Shown here: piece by piece, positions 7,138 to 13,967 of the stretch
How positions within the stretch are numbered: the first letter of the stretch is position 1
Layout of the letters: every line of letters starts with the position of its first letter
From: DATLEX01 sp035525015
Lineage (GTDB): Bacteria; Acidobacteriota; Thermoanaerobaculia; Gp7-AA8
Direction: 5' to 3'
DNA: 24,594 nucleotides
Assembly (NCBI GenBank): GCA_035525015.1
Contig: DATLFC010000172.1
Coordinates: 1 to 24,594 of the forward strand
Made by a program: the position numbers and the translations under genes
The notes under the pieces: model-generated
Databases searched by the model: none
What the model was told of the DNA's origin: nothing
The model's input: only the letters and a program-made list of their open reading frames with translations

Positions 7138-7803
7138 ATGCGCCTCCGCGCCCTTTCGTTGCTCATCTCTCTGACCGCTCTCCCCCTCTCCGCTCAGGAC
7201 TGGGTGGCAGGCGTCGAAGCGACGGCGAACACGAGCTACTCCTACGTGACGCACTACAGCCGGTCCGGTCCGATGATCTACTGGCAGACCGTCAGCTACC
7301 TCACCTACCGGGTCAACGACGGCGGCACCGACACGTCGGTCTCATCGCCGGGCGTCGCCATCGGCGCAACGTATCGCTGGCAGCAGCGCAACACCAGCGC
7401 CGGAATCGGCGCCGGCTACGAGATGCGATGGACCGAGCGGCGCCGGGAAGGACAGGTTCCGGTCTCCGAAACCGAGCAGGGCCCCATCGTCGAAGCCGAC
7501 CTCTCGCAGCGCTTCGCCGCACGCACGTCAGGACGCATCGCGGCCCGCTACTCCGGCGCGAATGAGTGGCGTGCCGCCAGCGCGGAGGTGCGGCAGGAGA
7601 TCGGAGCGCGGCTCCGCGTCGGGCCGCAGGTGATCTGGCAGGGCAACGAAGACATCAAGGTTCTCTCCGCCGGCGCCTTCGTCGAGATCCCCCTCGGCGA
7701 CACCTGGCTGCAACTCCGCGGCGGCCAGGCCCGCATCGAACACCGCGACGGCACCACGCAGAACGAGCCGTACTTCAGCGCGGGGATCGTCGTGCCGTTC
7801 TGA
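7138..7803 (+). CDS. Probable outer-membrane beta-barrel protein, BcsS-like at best
   Basis: 221 aa from ATG 7138; TTG 7120 would add six residues before the signal peptide. The signal peptide is MRLRALSLLISLTALPLSAQ, with cleavage likely after residue 18-20. The mature part alternates polar and hydrophobic residues in short strands rich in Gly, Tyr, Arg and Thr and ends in VVPF. A C-terminal Phe is the usual recognition residue for outer-membrane insertion. The segment LRVGPQVIWQGNEDIKVLSAG recalls a strand pattern in BcsS, a cellulose-biosynthesis outer-membrane protein, but no bcs gene is nearby and this link is weak. It has no predicted enzymatic motif. It could be transcribed with the preceding methyltransferase (66 nt gap). 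Confidence 0.6.
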   Translation: MRLRALSLLISLTALPLSAQDWVAGVEATANTSYSYVTHYSRSGPMIYWQTVSYLTYRVNDGGTDTSVSSPGVAIGATYRWQQRNTSAGIGAGYEMRWTERRREGQVPVSETEQGPIVEADLSQRFAARTSGRIAARYSGANEWRAASAEVRQEIGARLRVGPQVIWQGNEDIKVLSAGAFVEIPLGDTWLQLRGGQARIEHRDGTTQNEPYFSAGIVVPF

Positions 7804-7815
7804 GCTGCTCGTGAG

Positions 7816-7851
7816 GTGACGGGGCACGGGTGACGGGTGACGGGTGATGAG
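7816..7851. repeat. Heptamer array, TGACGGG units (left arm)
   Basis: Five units of about 7 nt (GTGACGGG, GCACGGG, TGACGGG, TGACGGG, TGATGAG), degenerate at both ends. They are the reverse complement of the array at 8278-8326. Confidence 0.75.
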
Positions 7852-7852
7852 T

Positions 7853-8242
7853 TTAGGTGGTCTTGATGGATTCTCTCAGTCGGCCGATTTTCCTGCTGAC
7901 GTCTTCGGCGGTGGTTACGGCTGCGTCGTGCGCGTCCTGAGAGATATAGGCGAGGCGTCGCGCGAGGTGGATCTGGCTTCGTAATTCGCCGCATGATCCC
8001 TTTGCAATCGCCAGGAATCGACGGAATTCGCGACCGCTGTTTCGCTCAAACCCTTCCGCAATATTCGACGAAATCGAGTTCGCGGATCTATGGATCTGGT
8101 TCGACAAAGCAAAATCGCGCGAGAAAGGCCGTTCGGAGGAGATGTCATAGATGAAGACGGAGAGATCCATCGCCATTTGCCAGGCAACGAGATCCTCAAA
8201 ACGTCGTACCAATTTGCCCACACATCGAGTATCCCTCGGCAC
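7853..8242 (-). CDS. Four helix bundle protein (23S rRNA intervening sequence family)
   Basis: 129 aa from GTG 8242; an internal GTG at 8221 giving 122 aa is also plausible. Family marks are FEDLVAWQMAMDL near the start, then the central LSNQIHRSANSISSNIAEGFERNSGREFRRFLAIAKGS split over two helices, and a C-terminal helical tail. These proteins are about 120 aa all-helical bundles, first found encoded by insertions within 23S rRNA genes (for example Leptospira) and later found widely as stand-alone genes. Their biochemical role is unresolved. Here the gene is not in an rRNA gene. Its lower G+C and flanking inverted heptamer arrays suggest it was acquired as a unit. Confidence 0.9.
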   Translation of the reverse strand: MPRDTRCVGKLVRRFEDLVAWQMAMDLSVFIYDISSERPFSRDFALSNQIHRSANSISSNIAEGFERNSGREFRRFLAIAKGSCGELRSQIHLARRLAYISQDAHDAAVTTAEDVSRKIGRLRESIKTT

Positions 8243-8277
8243 CCAACCAACAGGCCAACCCTCTACCCTGCGTAGAC

Positions 8278-8326
8278 CCCGTCACCCGTCACTCGTCACC
8301 CGTCACCCGTCACCCGTCACCCGTCA
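8278..8326. repeat. Heptamer array, seven CCCGTCA units (right arm)
   Basis: Seven contiguous 7-nt units, all CCCGTCA except the third (CTCGTCA). They are the reverse complement of the array at 7816-7851. The array ends in AGGAGG, which sits only 2 nt before an ATG in a frame that is not used. Confidence 0.85.
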
Positions 8327-8373
8327 GGAGGGAATGATCCCGCCGCCGGCCGCAGTTCCTCGAAGTCCGGCCC

Positions 8374-10002
8374 ATGATCTCCTTCTCCAACGTCAGCAAG
8401 CACTACGGCAGGCAGGTTCTCTTCGTCGAGGCCTCGTTCCAGCTCAACGCGGGCGAGAAGGGGGGGCTGGTGGGGCCGAACGGCGCCGGGAAAACGACGT
8501 TGTTCCGGATGATCACCGGAGAGGAGAGCGCGGACGACGGCGTCGTCTCCGTTCCGAAGAAGATCGCCATCGGCCACTTCCGGCAGGAGGTGGACGAGAT
8601 GAGCGGGCGGAGCGTGCTGGAAGAAGCGATCGCCGGCAGCGGCCGGCTGGGGGATCTCCACCACGAGCTGATCGAGCTCGAGCAGGCGATGGCAGATCCC
8701 GACCGGCCCGGCTATGAAAAAGTGCTGGAGCGGTTCGGCCACGTTCAGGAGGAGTACCAGCATCACGGCGGCTACGAGCTCGAAGCGCGGGCGCGCGAGG
8801 TGCTGGCCGGTCTCGGACTCGACGGGCCGCAGATCGACGGCGATGTCGGCGCGCTCTCAGGCGGCTGGAAGATGCGCGTCTCGATGGCCAAGCTGCTTCT
8901 CGGCGGCTTCGACGTGCTGCTGCTCGATGAGCCGACGAACCATCTCGACATCGAGTCGATCGTCTGGCTGGAGCGTTACCTCCACGACACGCCGGCCACG
9001 ATCCTGATGACGTCGCACGACCGCGACTTCCTCAACCGCATCGTCTCGAAGATCATCGAGATCGACGGCGGTGACATCGTCACCTACTCCGGCGACTACG
9101 ACTTCTACGTGCGCGAGCGGGAAATGCGCGAGGTGAATCAGGAAGCGGCGTACGCGCGGCAGCAGGCCAAGCTGGCGAAGGAACAGCGGTTCATCGACCG
9201 CTTCACCACCCACGCCGCGAAGGCCGCGCAGGTGCAGAGCCGGATCAAAGCCCTCGACAAGATCGAACGAGTCGAGCCTCCGAAGAAGCGGAAGGTCATG
9301 AAGTTCGACTTCCGCTCACCGGGACGCTCCGGCGACGACGTAGCCATGCTCGAAGGTGTCTCCAAGAGCTACGGCCCGAAGACGATCTACGACGGCTTCG
9401 ACTTCCACGTCCGCCGCGGCGAGCGGTGGTGCGTCATGGGAAAGAACGGCGCCGGAAAATCGACGCTGCTGAAACTCGTCGCCGGCGCGCTTCCGCCCGA
9501 CTCCGGCGACGTCCGTCTCGGCGCCAGTCTCAAGCTCGGATATTTCGCGCAGCAGTCTCTCGATCTGCTCGATCCCGATCTCACGGTGTGGGAGCAGATC
9601 CAGAAGGACTACCCGCTCGAGGGCATCGGTGTCCTTCGCAACCTCCTCGGCGCGTTCCAGTTCTCCGGCGACGACGTCGACAAGAAGGTCCGCTCGCTGT
9701 CCGGCGGCGAGAAATCGCGGCTGGTCATGGCCCGGATGCTCCTCGACCCCCCTAATTTTCTCGTCCTCGACGAGCCGACGAACCATCTCGACCTCGCCAC
9801 GAAGGAGATGCTCGTCGAGGCGCTGAAGGATTTCGAGGGGACGATGCTCTTCGTCTCACACGACCGCACGTTCCTTCGCGGTCTCGCCAACCGCGTCCTC
9901 GAGCTGGCCGGCGACGGACACGATGAACCGCTCACCTACGGCGGCTCCTACAGCGAGTACGTGGAGAAGACCGGACGCGAAGCTCCCGGCGTTCACACCT
10001 GA
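8374..10002 (+). CDS. ABC-F family ATPase (EttA/YbiT/Uup-type ribosome-associated)
   Basis: 542 aa with two ABC domains and no membrane segment. Domain 1: Walker A GPNGAGKTT (34-42), signature LSGGWKMR (about 161) and Walker B LLLDEPTNHLD (about 180-190). A charged linker follows (about 235-320, the ABC-F interdomain arm). Domain 2: Walker A GKNGAGKST (about 354-362), signature LSGGEKSR, and Walker B LVLDEPTNHLD (about 462-472). ABC-F proteins bind the ribosomal E site and relieve stalling or protect against antibiotics. The general architecture fits the YbiT or EttA housekeeping types; no long C-terminal coiled coil like that of Uup is present. Start ATG 8374 opens directly on the first beta strand. 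There is no good ribosome binding site. Confidence 0.9.
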   Translation: MISFSNVSKHYGRQVLFVEASFQLNAGEKGGLVGPNGAGKTTLFRMITGEESADDGVVSVPKKIAIGHFRQEVDEMSGRSVLEEAIAGSGRLGDLHHELIELEQAMADPDRPGYEKVLERFGHVQEEYQHHGGYELEARAREVLAGLGLDGPQIDGDVGALSGGWKMRVSMAKLLLGGFDVLLLDEPTNHLDIESIVWLERYLHDTPATILMTSHDRDFLNRIVSKIIEIDGGDIVTYSGDYDFYVREREMREVNQEAAYARQQAKLAKEQRFIDRFTTHAAKAAQVQSRIKALDKIERVEPPKKRKVMKFDFRSPGRSGDDVAMLEGVSKSYGPKTIYDGFDFHVRRGERWCVMGKNGAGKSTLLKLVAGALPPDSGDVRLGASLKLGYFAQQSLDLLDPDLTVWEQIQKDYPLEGIGVLRNLLGAFQFSGDDVDKKVRSLSGGEKSRLVMARMLLDPPNFLVLDEPTNHLDLATKEMLVEALKDFEGTMLFVSHDRTFLRGLANRVLELAGDGHDEPLTYGGSYSEYVEKTGREAPGVHT

Positions 10003-10061
10003 GCGATCGAACCTTCGATATAGAGCGTATCCACCGACGGCGTGAATCACGATACATCCCC

Positions 10062-10090
10062 TTGGCAGCGGCTGCAGCGATCCATATCTT
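10062..10090 (+). promoter_or_regulatory. Promoter of the small ORF at 10098
   Basis: TTGGCA (10062-10067, 5 of 6 to TTGACA), a 17-nt spacer, and TATCTT (10085-10090, 4 of 6). The predicted transcription start falls at about 10097-10098, on the ATG, so the mRNA would be leaderless. This is the best complete -35/-10 pair seen in the window. Confidence 0.5.
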
Positions 10091-10097
10091 GGGTCCC

Positions 10098-10310
10098 ATG
10101 CGACGAACGCTGCAACACCTGATCGAAACGATCGCCGGCGGCGGCGACACCGACTCCGTCACGCGGCGCATCCGTCATTCGCTCGCGCACCGGCGCTCCC
10201 GCCCCGCCACCCCCCACCGCGGCTTCATTGCCGAGCTCGTCGACGCGGTGAACGGCCGGAACCTGCACTCCACCATCCGCCAGCTCGCACTCCGCAAGCA
10301 CCGCCACTGA
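10098..10310 (+). CDS. Small protein of unknown function (70 aa)
   Basis: 70 aa, starting MRRTLQHLIETIAGGGD and ending LALRKHRH. It is basic, probably helical, with no signal peptide or membrane segment. I do not recognise the family. Evidence that it is real: the third codon positions are strongly G/C, a promoter ends 7 nt before the ATG, and no overlapping gene explains the stretch. The gap to the next small gene is 18 nt and contains a second -10-like hexamer. Confidence 0.5.
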   Translation: MRRTLQHLIETIAGGGDTDSVTRRIRHSLAHRRSRPATPHRGFIAELVDAVNGRNLHSTIRQLALRKHRH

Positions 10311-10315
10311 AGTAG

Positions 10316-10321
10316 TACGAT
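10316..10321 (+). promoter_or_regulatory. -10 element of the small ORF at 10329
   Basis: TACGAT, 7 nt before the ATG at 10329, the spacing expected for a leaderless start. It fits TANNNT with 4 of 6 matches to TATAAT. Confidence 0.4.
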
Positions 10322-10328
10322 CCCACGC

Positions 10329-10586
10329 ATGGCGCAGTGCGCACACACCGATCCTCCCGATGTCATGCGCAAAGCCGAAACGTGGCTTCGCGAGCAGGGC
10401 CTCTCCGACCAGTCGTGGCCCGGAGTCGTCGTCCGCCACGCCGAGAACACCCCCGGCGCGATGTGGGAATCGATCGTGATCGAGATCGAGCGGCGCGGAG
10501 AAGGGTGGGTCGTGACGAAGCTGGATCGCCGGAAGCTGCCGCTGGATGAGCCTGAAGGGTTGAGTCTGGTGCAGGCCAGGGTCTAG
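10329..10586 (+). CDS. Small protein of unknown function (85 aa)
   Basis: 85 aa. Acidic, with a predicted helix (PDVMRKAETWLREQGL) followed by alternating strand-like segments (WESIVIEIERRGEGWVVTKLDRR). No signal peptide, membrane segment or recognised motif. Codon third positions match the neighbours, supporting a real gene. Its stop TAG shares the 4-nt palindrome CTAG (10583-10586) with the stop of the convergent PilZ gene. Function unknown. Confidence 0.6.
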   Translation: MAQCAHTDPPDVMRKAETWLREQGLSDQSWPGVVVRHAENTPGAMWESIVIEIERRGEGWVVTKLDRRKLPLDEPEGLSLVQARV

Positions 10587-10912
10587 GAATCGTTCTTAGG
10601 GTCGTCGGTCACGCACATGCTCCGAAGCCGTTCGGCGGATTGGTGATCCGCCGAGACGATCTGCAGACCGGTGTGGTAGAGCGCCCGCTCGTGAACCGTA
10701 CGGACAACCTCACAGTCGAGCTTGATCGGGCCGAGGTCGGTGGGGAGCTCGACCCGGCAGAACTCGCCCGGGCCGGGAAGACTGGCCTGATGCGCGATTC
10801 TGATGCCTCCGACCGACAGATCGAGCAGATAGACACGCGAGATTCCGACAGCCCCGCGGAGCGGCTGGGGAAGGTTGATCCGAGGATGACGGCGGCGGTC
10901 GGCGGTTGCCAT
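10583..10912 (-). CDS. Single-domain PilZ protein
   Basis: 109 aa, essentially one PilZ domain. R7-R-H-P-R11 gives RxxxR, and LLDLSVGGIRI gives D-x-S-x-x-G. Both c-di-GMP-binding motifs are intact, so nucleotide binding is likely. No other domain is attached, as in small adaptor-type PilZ proteins that contact a partner when bound. Start ATG 10912 is preceded 21 nt upstream by an extended -10. It is divergent from the alkaline phosphatase and overlaps the convergent 85-aa gene at the stop codons. Its target is unknown. Confidence 0.85.
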   Translation of the reverse strand: MATADRRRHPRINLPQPLRGAVGISRVYLLDLSVGGIRIAHQASLPGPGEFCRVELPTDLGPIKLDCEVVRTVHERALYHTGLQIVSADHQSAERLRSMCVTDDPKNDS

Positions 10913-10933
10913 TGGCTGGGACGAGGACGCACC

Positions 10934-10939
10934 AGTCTA
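10934..10939 (-). promoter_or_regulatory. Putative extended -10 of the PilZ gene
   Basis: The minus strand reads TGCTAGACT (TG-n-TAGACT), 21 nt before the ATG at 10912. Hexamer and distance are nearly the same as in the acnA leader. Confidence 0.35.
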
Positions 10940-10950
10940 GCAAATCGGTA

Positions 10951-10956
10951 TATCGT
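10951..10956 (+). promoter_or_regulatory. -10 element of the alkaline phosphatase gene
   Basis: TATCGT (4 of 6, fits TANNNT) lies 6 nt before GTG 10963 and 9 nt before ATG 10966. An overlapping TATATC begins at 10949. Either would give a leaderless or nearly leaderless mRNA. Confidence 0.4.
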
Positions 10957-10965
10957 CCGCTCGTG

Positions 10966-12006
10966 ATGACCCGCACCATCCTTGCCCTTCTCTGTTTCCT
11001 CTTCTGCACGTTCGCCGGCGCCGCCGAGGCGCCGAGAAGCATCCTTTTCCTGATCGCTGACGGTGCCGCCATTTCGCAGTTCACCGTCACCCGGATCCTT
11101 CGGGGGGCCGAGTTCCAGACGGGCCGCCTCCCCTCGACGGGCCTCGTGGCGACGAGCCCGCTCCCTGATTCCATCGTCACCGATTCCGCTGCCGCGGCCA
11201 CCGCCTACGCCACGGGGGTGCGGACCAACTACCGGGCCGTCGGAGTCGACCCCTCCGGGCGGAGTCACAAGACGGTTCTCGAGCGGGCCGAAGAGCTTGG
11301 AAAGTCGACCGGATTGGTCACGACGACGAACTTCTGGGATGCCACGCCGGCGGCGTTCGCGGCGCACACGCCGAGCCGTTACGACACCGACATCATCATC
11401 GGCCAGATGCTCTCGAGCGGCGCCGCGGTCATCGCCGGCGGCGGCGTACGCTACTTCGGCGTGGAAGGAAGGCCGACGCTGGAGGAGGTGGCCGACGCGA
11501 GTGCCTACACGCTGATCCGGACCCGCGAGGAGCTCGAGAGCGCGACCGGAGAGAGGTTCCTGGCGGTCTTTCCGACGGAGGACCAGGAAGTCGACTTCGA
11601 GGAAGTGCGCCTTCCGGTGCTCGCGCGGTGGGCGATCGAGAAGGTCGCCGGCAATCCGGAAGGATTCTTTCTGATGATCGAGCACGAAGGGGCGGACGGA
11701 GCGGCGCACGTGAACATGACCGACGAGTTCGTGGCCAGCCTGATCTCCTTCGACGAGACCGTCGGCGTGGCGCTCGATTTCGCTTCCGCCCGCGATGACG
11801 TGCTCGTGCTCGTGACCGGCGATCACGAAACCGGCGGCCTGCAGATCCACCGCGAGAGAGGAACGGAGATGGAACTGCGCTGGACCACGAAGGGGCACAC
11901 GGGGGAGGCGGTTCCGATCTTCGCATTCGGTCCGGGCGCGGGCGAGTTCACCGGCTTCATGAGCGGTGAGGATGTCGGGAAGAAAATCCTGCGGCTCCTT
12001 CGATAA
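10966..12006 (+). CDS. Secreted alkaline phosphatase (PhoA superfamily)
   Basis: 346 aa from ATG 10966; GTG 10963 directly before it is the alternative. A signal peptide (MTRTILALLCFLFCTFAGAA) predicts export. The alkaline phosphatase ligand set is recognisable: D32 (IADG), nucleophile S74 after D73 (VTDSAAAATAYATG), D125/T127 (WDATPAAF), E239/D244/H248 in EHEGADGAAH, D286-H287 (TGDHETGG) and H311 (GHTGE). It releases phosphate from monoesters outside the cytoplasm using zinc and magnesium. The E-D-H block aligns by spacing with the usual EGGRIDHAAH but has diverged inside. At 346 aa it is shorter than E. coli PhoA (about 470). It is divergent from one PilZ gene and 22 nt ahead of another. 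Confidence 0.9.
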   Translation: MTRTILALLCFLFCTFAGAAEAPRSILFLIADGAAISQFTVTRILRGAEFQTGRLPSTGLVATSPLPDSIVTDSAAAATAYATGVRTNYRAVGVDPSGRSHKTVLERAEELGKSTGLVTTTNFWDATPAAFAAHTPSRYDTDIIIGQMLSSGAAVIAGGGVRYFGVEGRPTLEEVADASAYTLIRTREELESATGERFLAVFPTEDQEVDFEEVRLPVLARWAIEKVAGNPEGFFLMIEHEGADGAAHVNMTDEFVASLISFDETVGVALDFASARDDVLVLVTGDHETGGLQIHRERGTEMELRWTTKGHTGEAVPIFAFGPGAGEFTGFMSGEDVGKKILRLLR

Positions 12007-12010
12007 GTCC

Positions 12011-12016
12011 TAGAAT
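12011..12016 (+). promoter_or_regulatory. Putative -10 of the PilZ gene at 12029
   Basis: TAGAAT (5 of 6 to TATAAT) in the 22-nt gap after the phosphatase. The transcription start would be about 5-6 nt before the ATG, too short for a Shine-Dalgarno, and none is seen. Confidence 0.35.
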
Positions 12017-12028
12017 CTACGGATCGCC

Positions 12029-12763
12029 ATGGCCCGCCGATCCGATTCCGAACGTCGGAAGAAACAACGCATCGTCCTCACGCGCGGAATCATCGCCCGG
12101 TTCGGCACGATGGGCGCCGTGATCCTCGACATCACCGACGCCGGCGCGCGGATCGAGCACTTCTCGCGGCTCGATCTCGGACGCCGCTCCCGCTTCCGCT
12201 TCGAGTGGCAGCAGAGCGGGATCGAGGTGGAAGCCGTCGTGATGTCGTGCCGCGTCCATCGCTTCGCCCACGGCGACGAGGGAACGACGGTCTACCAGTC
12301 CGGGCTCTCCTTCGCCGGTTACACGGCCGACGCGGAGGCGCGGCTGCGGGAGATGGTGGCGACGATCGTCTCCCGCTCCCTCGCCGAGCAGGTTGCCAAC
12401 GCGCGCGGTATCGGCCCCGTCACCGAGAAGAACATGCCCGTGTTCCGAGCCGGCGTCGTCGCCGCGGCCGGTCTCGATCCGTCGGAGAGCACGTCCAAAC
12501 GGTACATCCCCTCATCGGAAGTGGCGGTGGAGCGCGGGTACACCCGCTGCACTCTGATCGCGAACCGCCGGTGGGAGAAGAAATGGAGCCGATCGCCGGA
12601 ACAGCCTCCGGACGGCTTCACCGTTCTGGCAACCGAACCGACCGAGCACATCGAGCAGCTCTGCGAAACGTACCTGCACGCGACGGGCGAACAGCGGAAG
12701 CTGATCCGGATCATGGCCGAGGTCAGCGTCGAATTGCAGCTCGAGACACCTGAGCCGCGATGA
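12029..12763 (+). CDS. PilZ-domain protein with a C-terminal extension
   Basis: 244 aa. The N-terminal 120 residues resemble a PilZ domain: R10-K-K-Q-R14 (RxxxR) and ILDITDAGARI, a D-x-T-x-x-G variant of the D-x-S-x-x-G motif. Thr in place of Ser may or may not preserve c-di-GMP binding. The C-terminal half (about 125-244) has no motif I recognise; it contains RYIPSSEVAVERGYTRC and a helical end. Cytoplasmic. Its stop codon overlaps an ATG (ATGA at 12760-12763) that would normally start the next gene, although that ATG is one base out of frame with the binding-protein gene as assembled. Confidence 0.7.
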   Translation: MARRSDSERRKKQRIVLTRGIIARFGTMGAVILDITDAGARIEHFSRLDLGRRSRFRFEWQQSGIEVEAVVMSCRVHRFAHGDEGTTVYQSGLSFAGYTADAEARLREMVATIVSRSLAEQVANARGIGPVTEKNMPVFRAGVVAAAGLDPSESTSKRYIPSSEVAVERGYTRCTLIANRRWEKKWSRSPEQPPDGFTVLATEPTEHIEQLCETYLHATGEQRKLIRIMAEVSVELQLETPEPR

Positions 12764-12776
12764 GCGGGGTCCGGTT

Positions 12777-13967
12777 CTGATCCGTCGCGCCGCCGCGCTC
12801 GCCCTTTTCTTCGTCGTCGCCTGCGGAGCGCGCGAGGAGGGAACGACCCTCACGATCTCCGGCAGCGCCCTCGGCAAGGAAGGCGAGGTCCTCACAACCC
12901 AGATCGACCGCTTCATGCACCTGAACCCCGGAATCACCGTCCGCATCCAGCAGACACCCGATGACGCGACGCAGCGGCATCAACTGTACGTGCAGTGGCT
13001 GAACGCCCATGTGGGCAGGCCGGATGTTCTGCAGCTCGACGTGATCTGGACCGCCGAATTCGCCGCGGCCGGCTGGATTCTGCCCCTCGACCGCTTCATC
13101 CCCGACCTCCGTGACTTCTTCCCGGCCACGATCGACGCGAACCGGTGGCGCGGACAGTTGTACGCGATGCCGTGGTTCGTCGACGTGGGGATGCTCTACT
13201 GGCGCACCGACCTCCTGCAGGGTCCTCCGGCGTCGATCGAGGAATTTCGCCGTTCCTTCGTCTGGCAGGGCGCCCGTTACGAAGGGCTCGTCACCGTCTT
13301 CCTCGAGTTTCTGGGAGCGTACGGCGGGCGGATCATGACCGACGACGGGCTGGTCATCGTCAATTCGAACGCCGGGATCCGCGCGCTCGCGGAAATGCGC
13401 CGGCAGATCGTGACCGGGGTTGCGCCGCGCGAGGTGCTGACGTGGCATGAAGAGGAGTGCCGCTTCGCATTCCAGAACGGCCGCGCCCTCTACATGCGAA
13501 ACTGGCCGTACGCGGTCGCGGCGATGAGCGGCCCCGACTCGGCCGTGGCGGGAAAATTCGCCATCGCGCCGATGCCGGGAGGCGCGGGCGGCCGGCCGAC
13601 GGCCGCGCTGGGAGGCGCCCCGCTGGCCATCAACGCCTGGAGCGACCATCCCGAGGAGGCCTACCGGTTGATCGAATTTCTCACCGCTCCGGAGCAGATG
13701 GCCGAACGGCTGTCGGTCGTGGGACAGTACCCGCCGCGCATGTCGCTGTACGAGAAGAACAGCGAGATCCGTCCGATCATCGAAGCGGCGACCCCCCGTC
13801 CGGTGACGCCGGTCTACGCCGAGCTCTCGCAGCACCTCCAGGTGGCGCTGCATCGCGCGCTCATCGGCGACATCACGCCGCGGCGCGCGTTGAACGAGGC
13901 GGCTCCCGGGATGCAGGCGCTGATCGACCGCAGTGGCCTTCGCGCGGCAGGAGCCCGGCGGCCGTGA
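12777..13967 (+). CDS. Sugar ABC transporter substrate-binding lipoprotein
   Basis: About 396 aa if read from CTG 12777. The frame is open well upstream but has no ATG, GTG or TTG before 12915, which would lose the signal peptide. From the CTG the protein begins with IRRAAALALFFVVAC, a lipoprotein signal ending in a lipobox (VVAC, Cys16). The mature part is a family 1 (maltose/trehalose type) binding protein: FMHLNPGITV, DVLQLDVIWTAEFAAAGW, GQLYAMPWFVDVGMLYWRTDLL, AALGGAPLAINAWSDHPEEA and a C-terminal helical region. It would deliver a sugar to the two permeases that follow with overlapping starts. A one-base loss in GGGG (12766-12769) would explain the missing start, since an ATGA overlap lies just upstream. 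Confidence 0.85.
   Translation: MIRRAAALALFFVVACGAREEGTTLTISGSALGKEGEVLTTQIDRFMHLNPGITVRIQQTPDDATQRHQLYVQWLNAHVGRPDVLQLDVIWTAEFAAAGWILPLDRFIPDLRDFFPATIDANRWRGQLYAMPWFVDVGMLYWRTDLLQGPPASIEEFRRSFVWQGARYEGLVTVFLEFLGAYGGRIMTDDGLVIVNSNAGIRALAEMRRQIVTGVAPREVLTWHEEECRFAFQNGRALYMRNWPYAVAAMSGPDSAVAGKFAIAPMPGGAGGRPTAALGGAPLAINAWSDHPEEAYRLIEFLTAPEQMAERLSVVGQYPPRMSLYEKNSEIRPIIEAATPRPVTPVYAELSQHLQVALHRALIGDITPRRALNEAAPGMQALIDRSGLRAAGARRP

Larger units (their letters stand above)
7816..8326. mobile_element. Candidate cassette: four-helix-bundle gene between inverted heptamer arrays
   Basis: A TGACGGG heptamer array (7816-7851) and its reverse complement CCCGTCA array (8278-8326) enclose one gene of lower G+C (about 52-55% in sampled lines, against about 65% around it). 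Inverted terminal repeats plus a compositional shift suggest an inserted unit. There is no transposase, and no target-site duplication was identified. Fold-back pairing of the two arrays could also form a long stem. Confidence 0.45.

Noticed and set aside
7816..8326. Heptamer arrays as a CRISPR array
   Set aside because: Units are 7 nt and contiguous with no spacers, and no cas gene is present.
8326..8717. AGGAGG followed by ATG 8334 opening a reading frame ahead of the ABC-F gene, a possible leader ORF
   Set aside because: The spacing is only 2 nt, the AGGAGG comes from the end of the heptamer array, and the frame is an Arg-rich shadow running through the ABC-F coding region.
10006..10019. 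ATCGAA-CC-TTCGAT palindrome after the ABC-F gene as a terminator
   Set aside because: The loop is only 2 nt, the stem is AT-rich and short, and no T-run follows.
12915..13967. ATG 12915 as the start of the sugar-binding protein
   Set aside because: It would remove the lipoprotein signal and the first beta strand, both clearly encoded upstream in the same frame.
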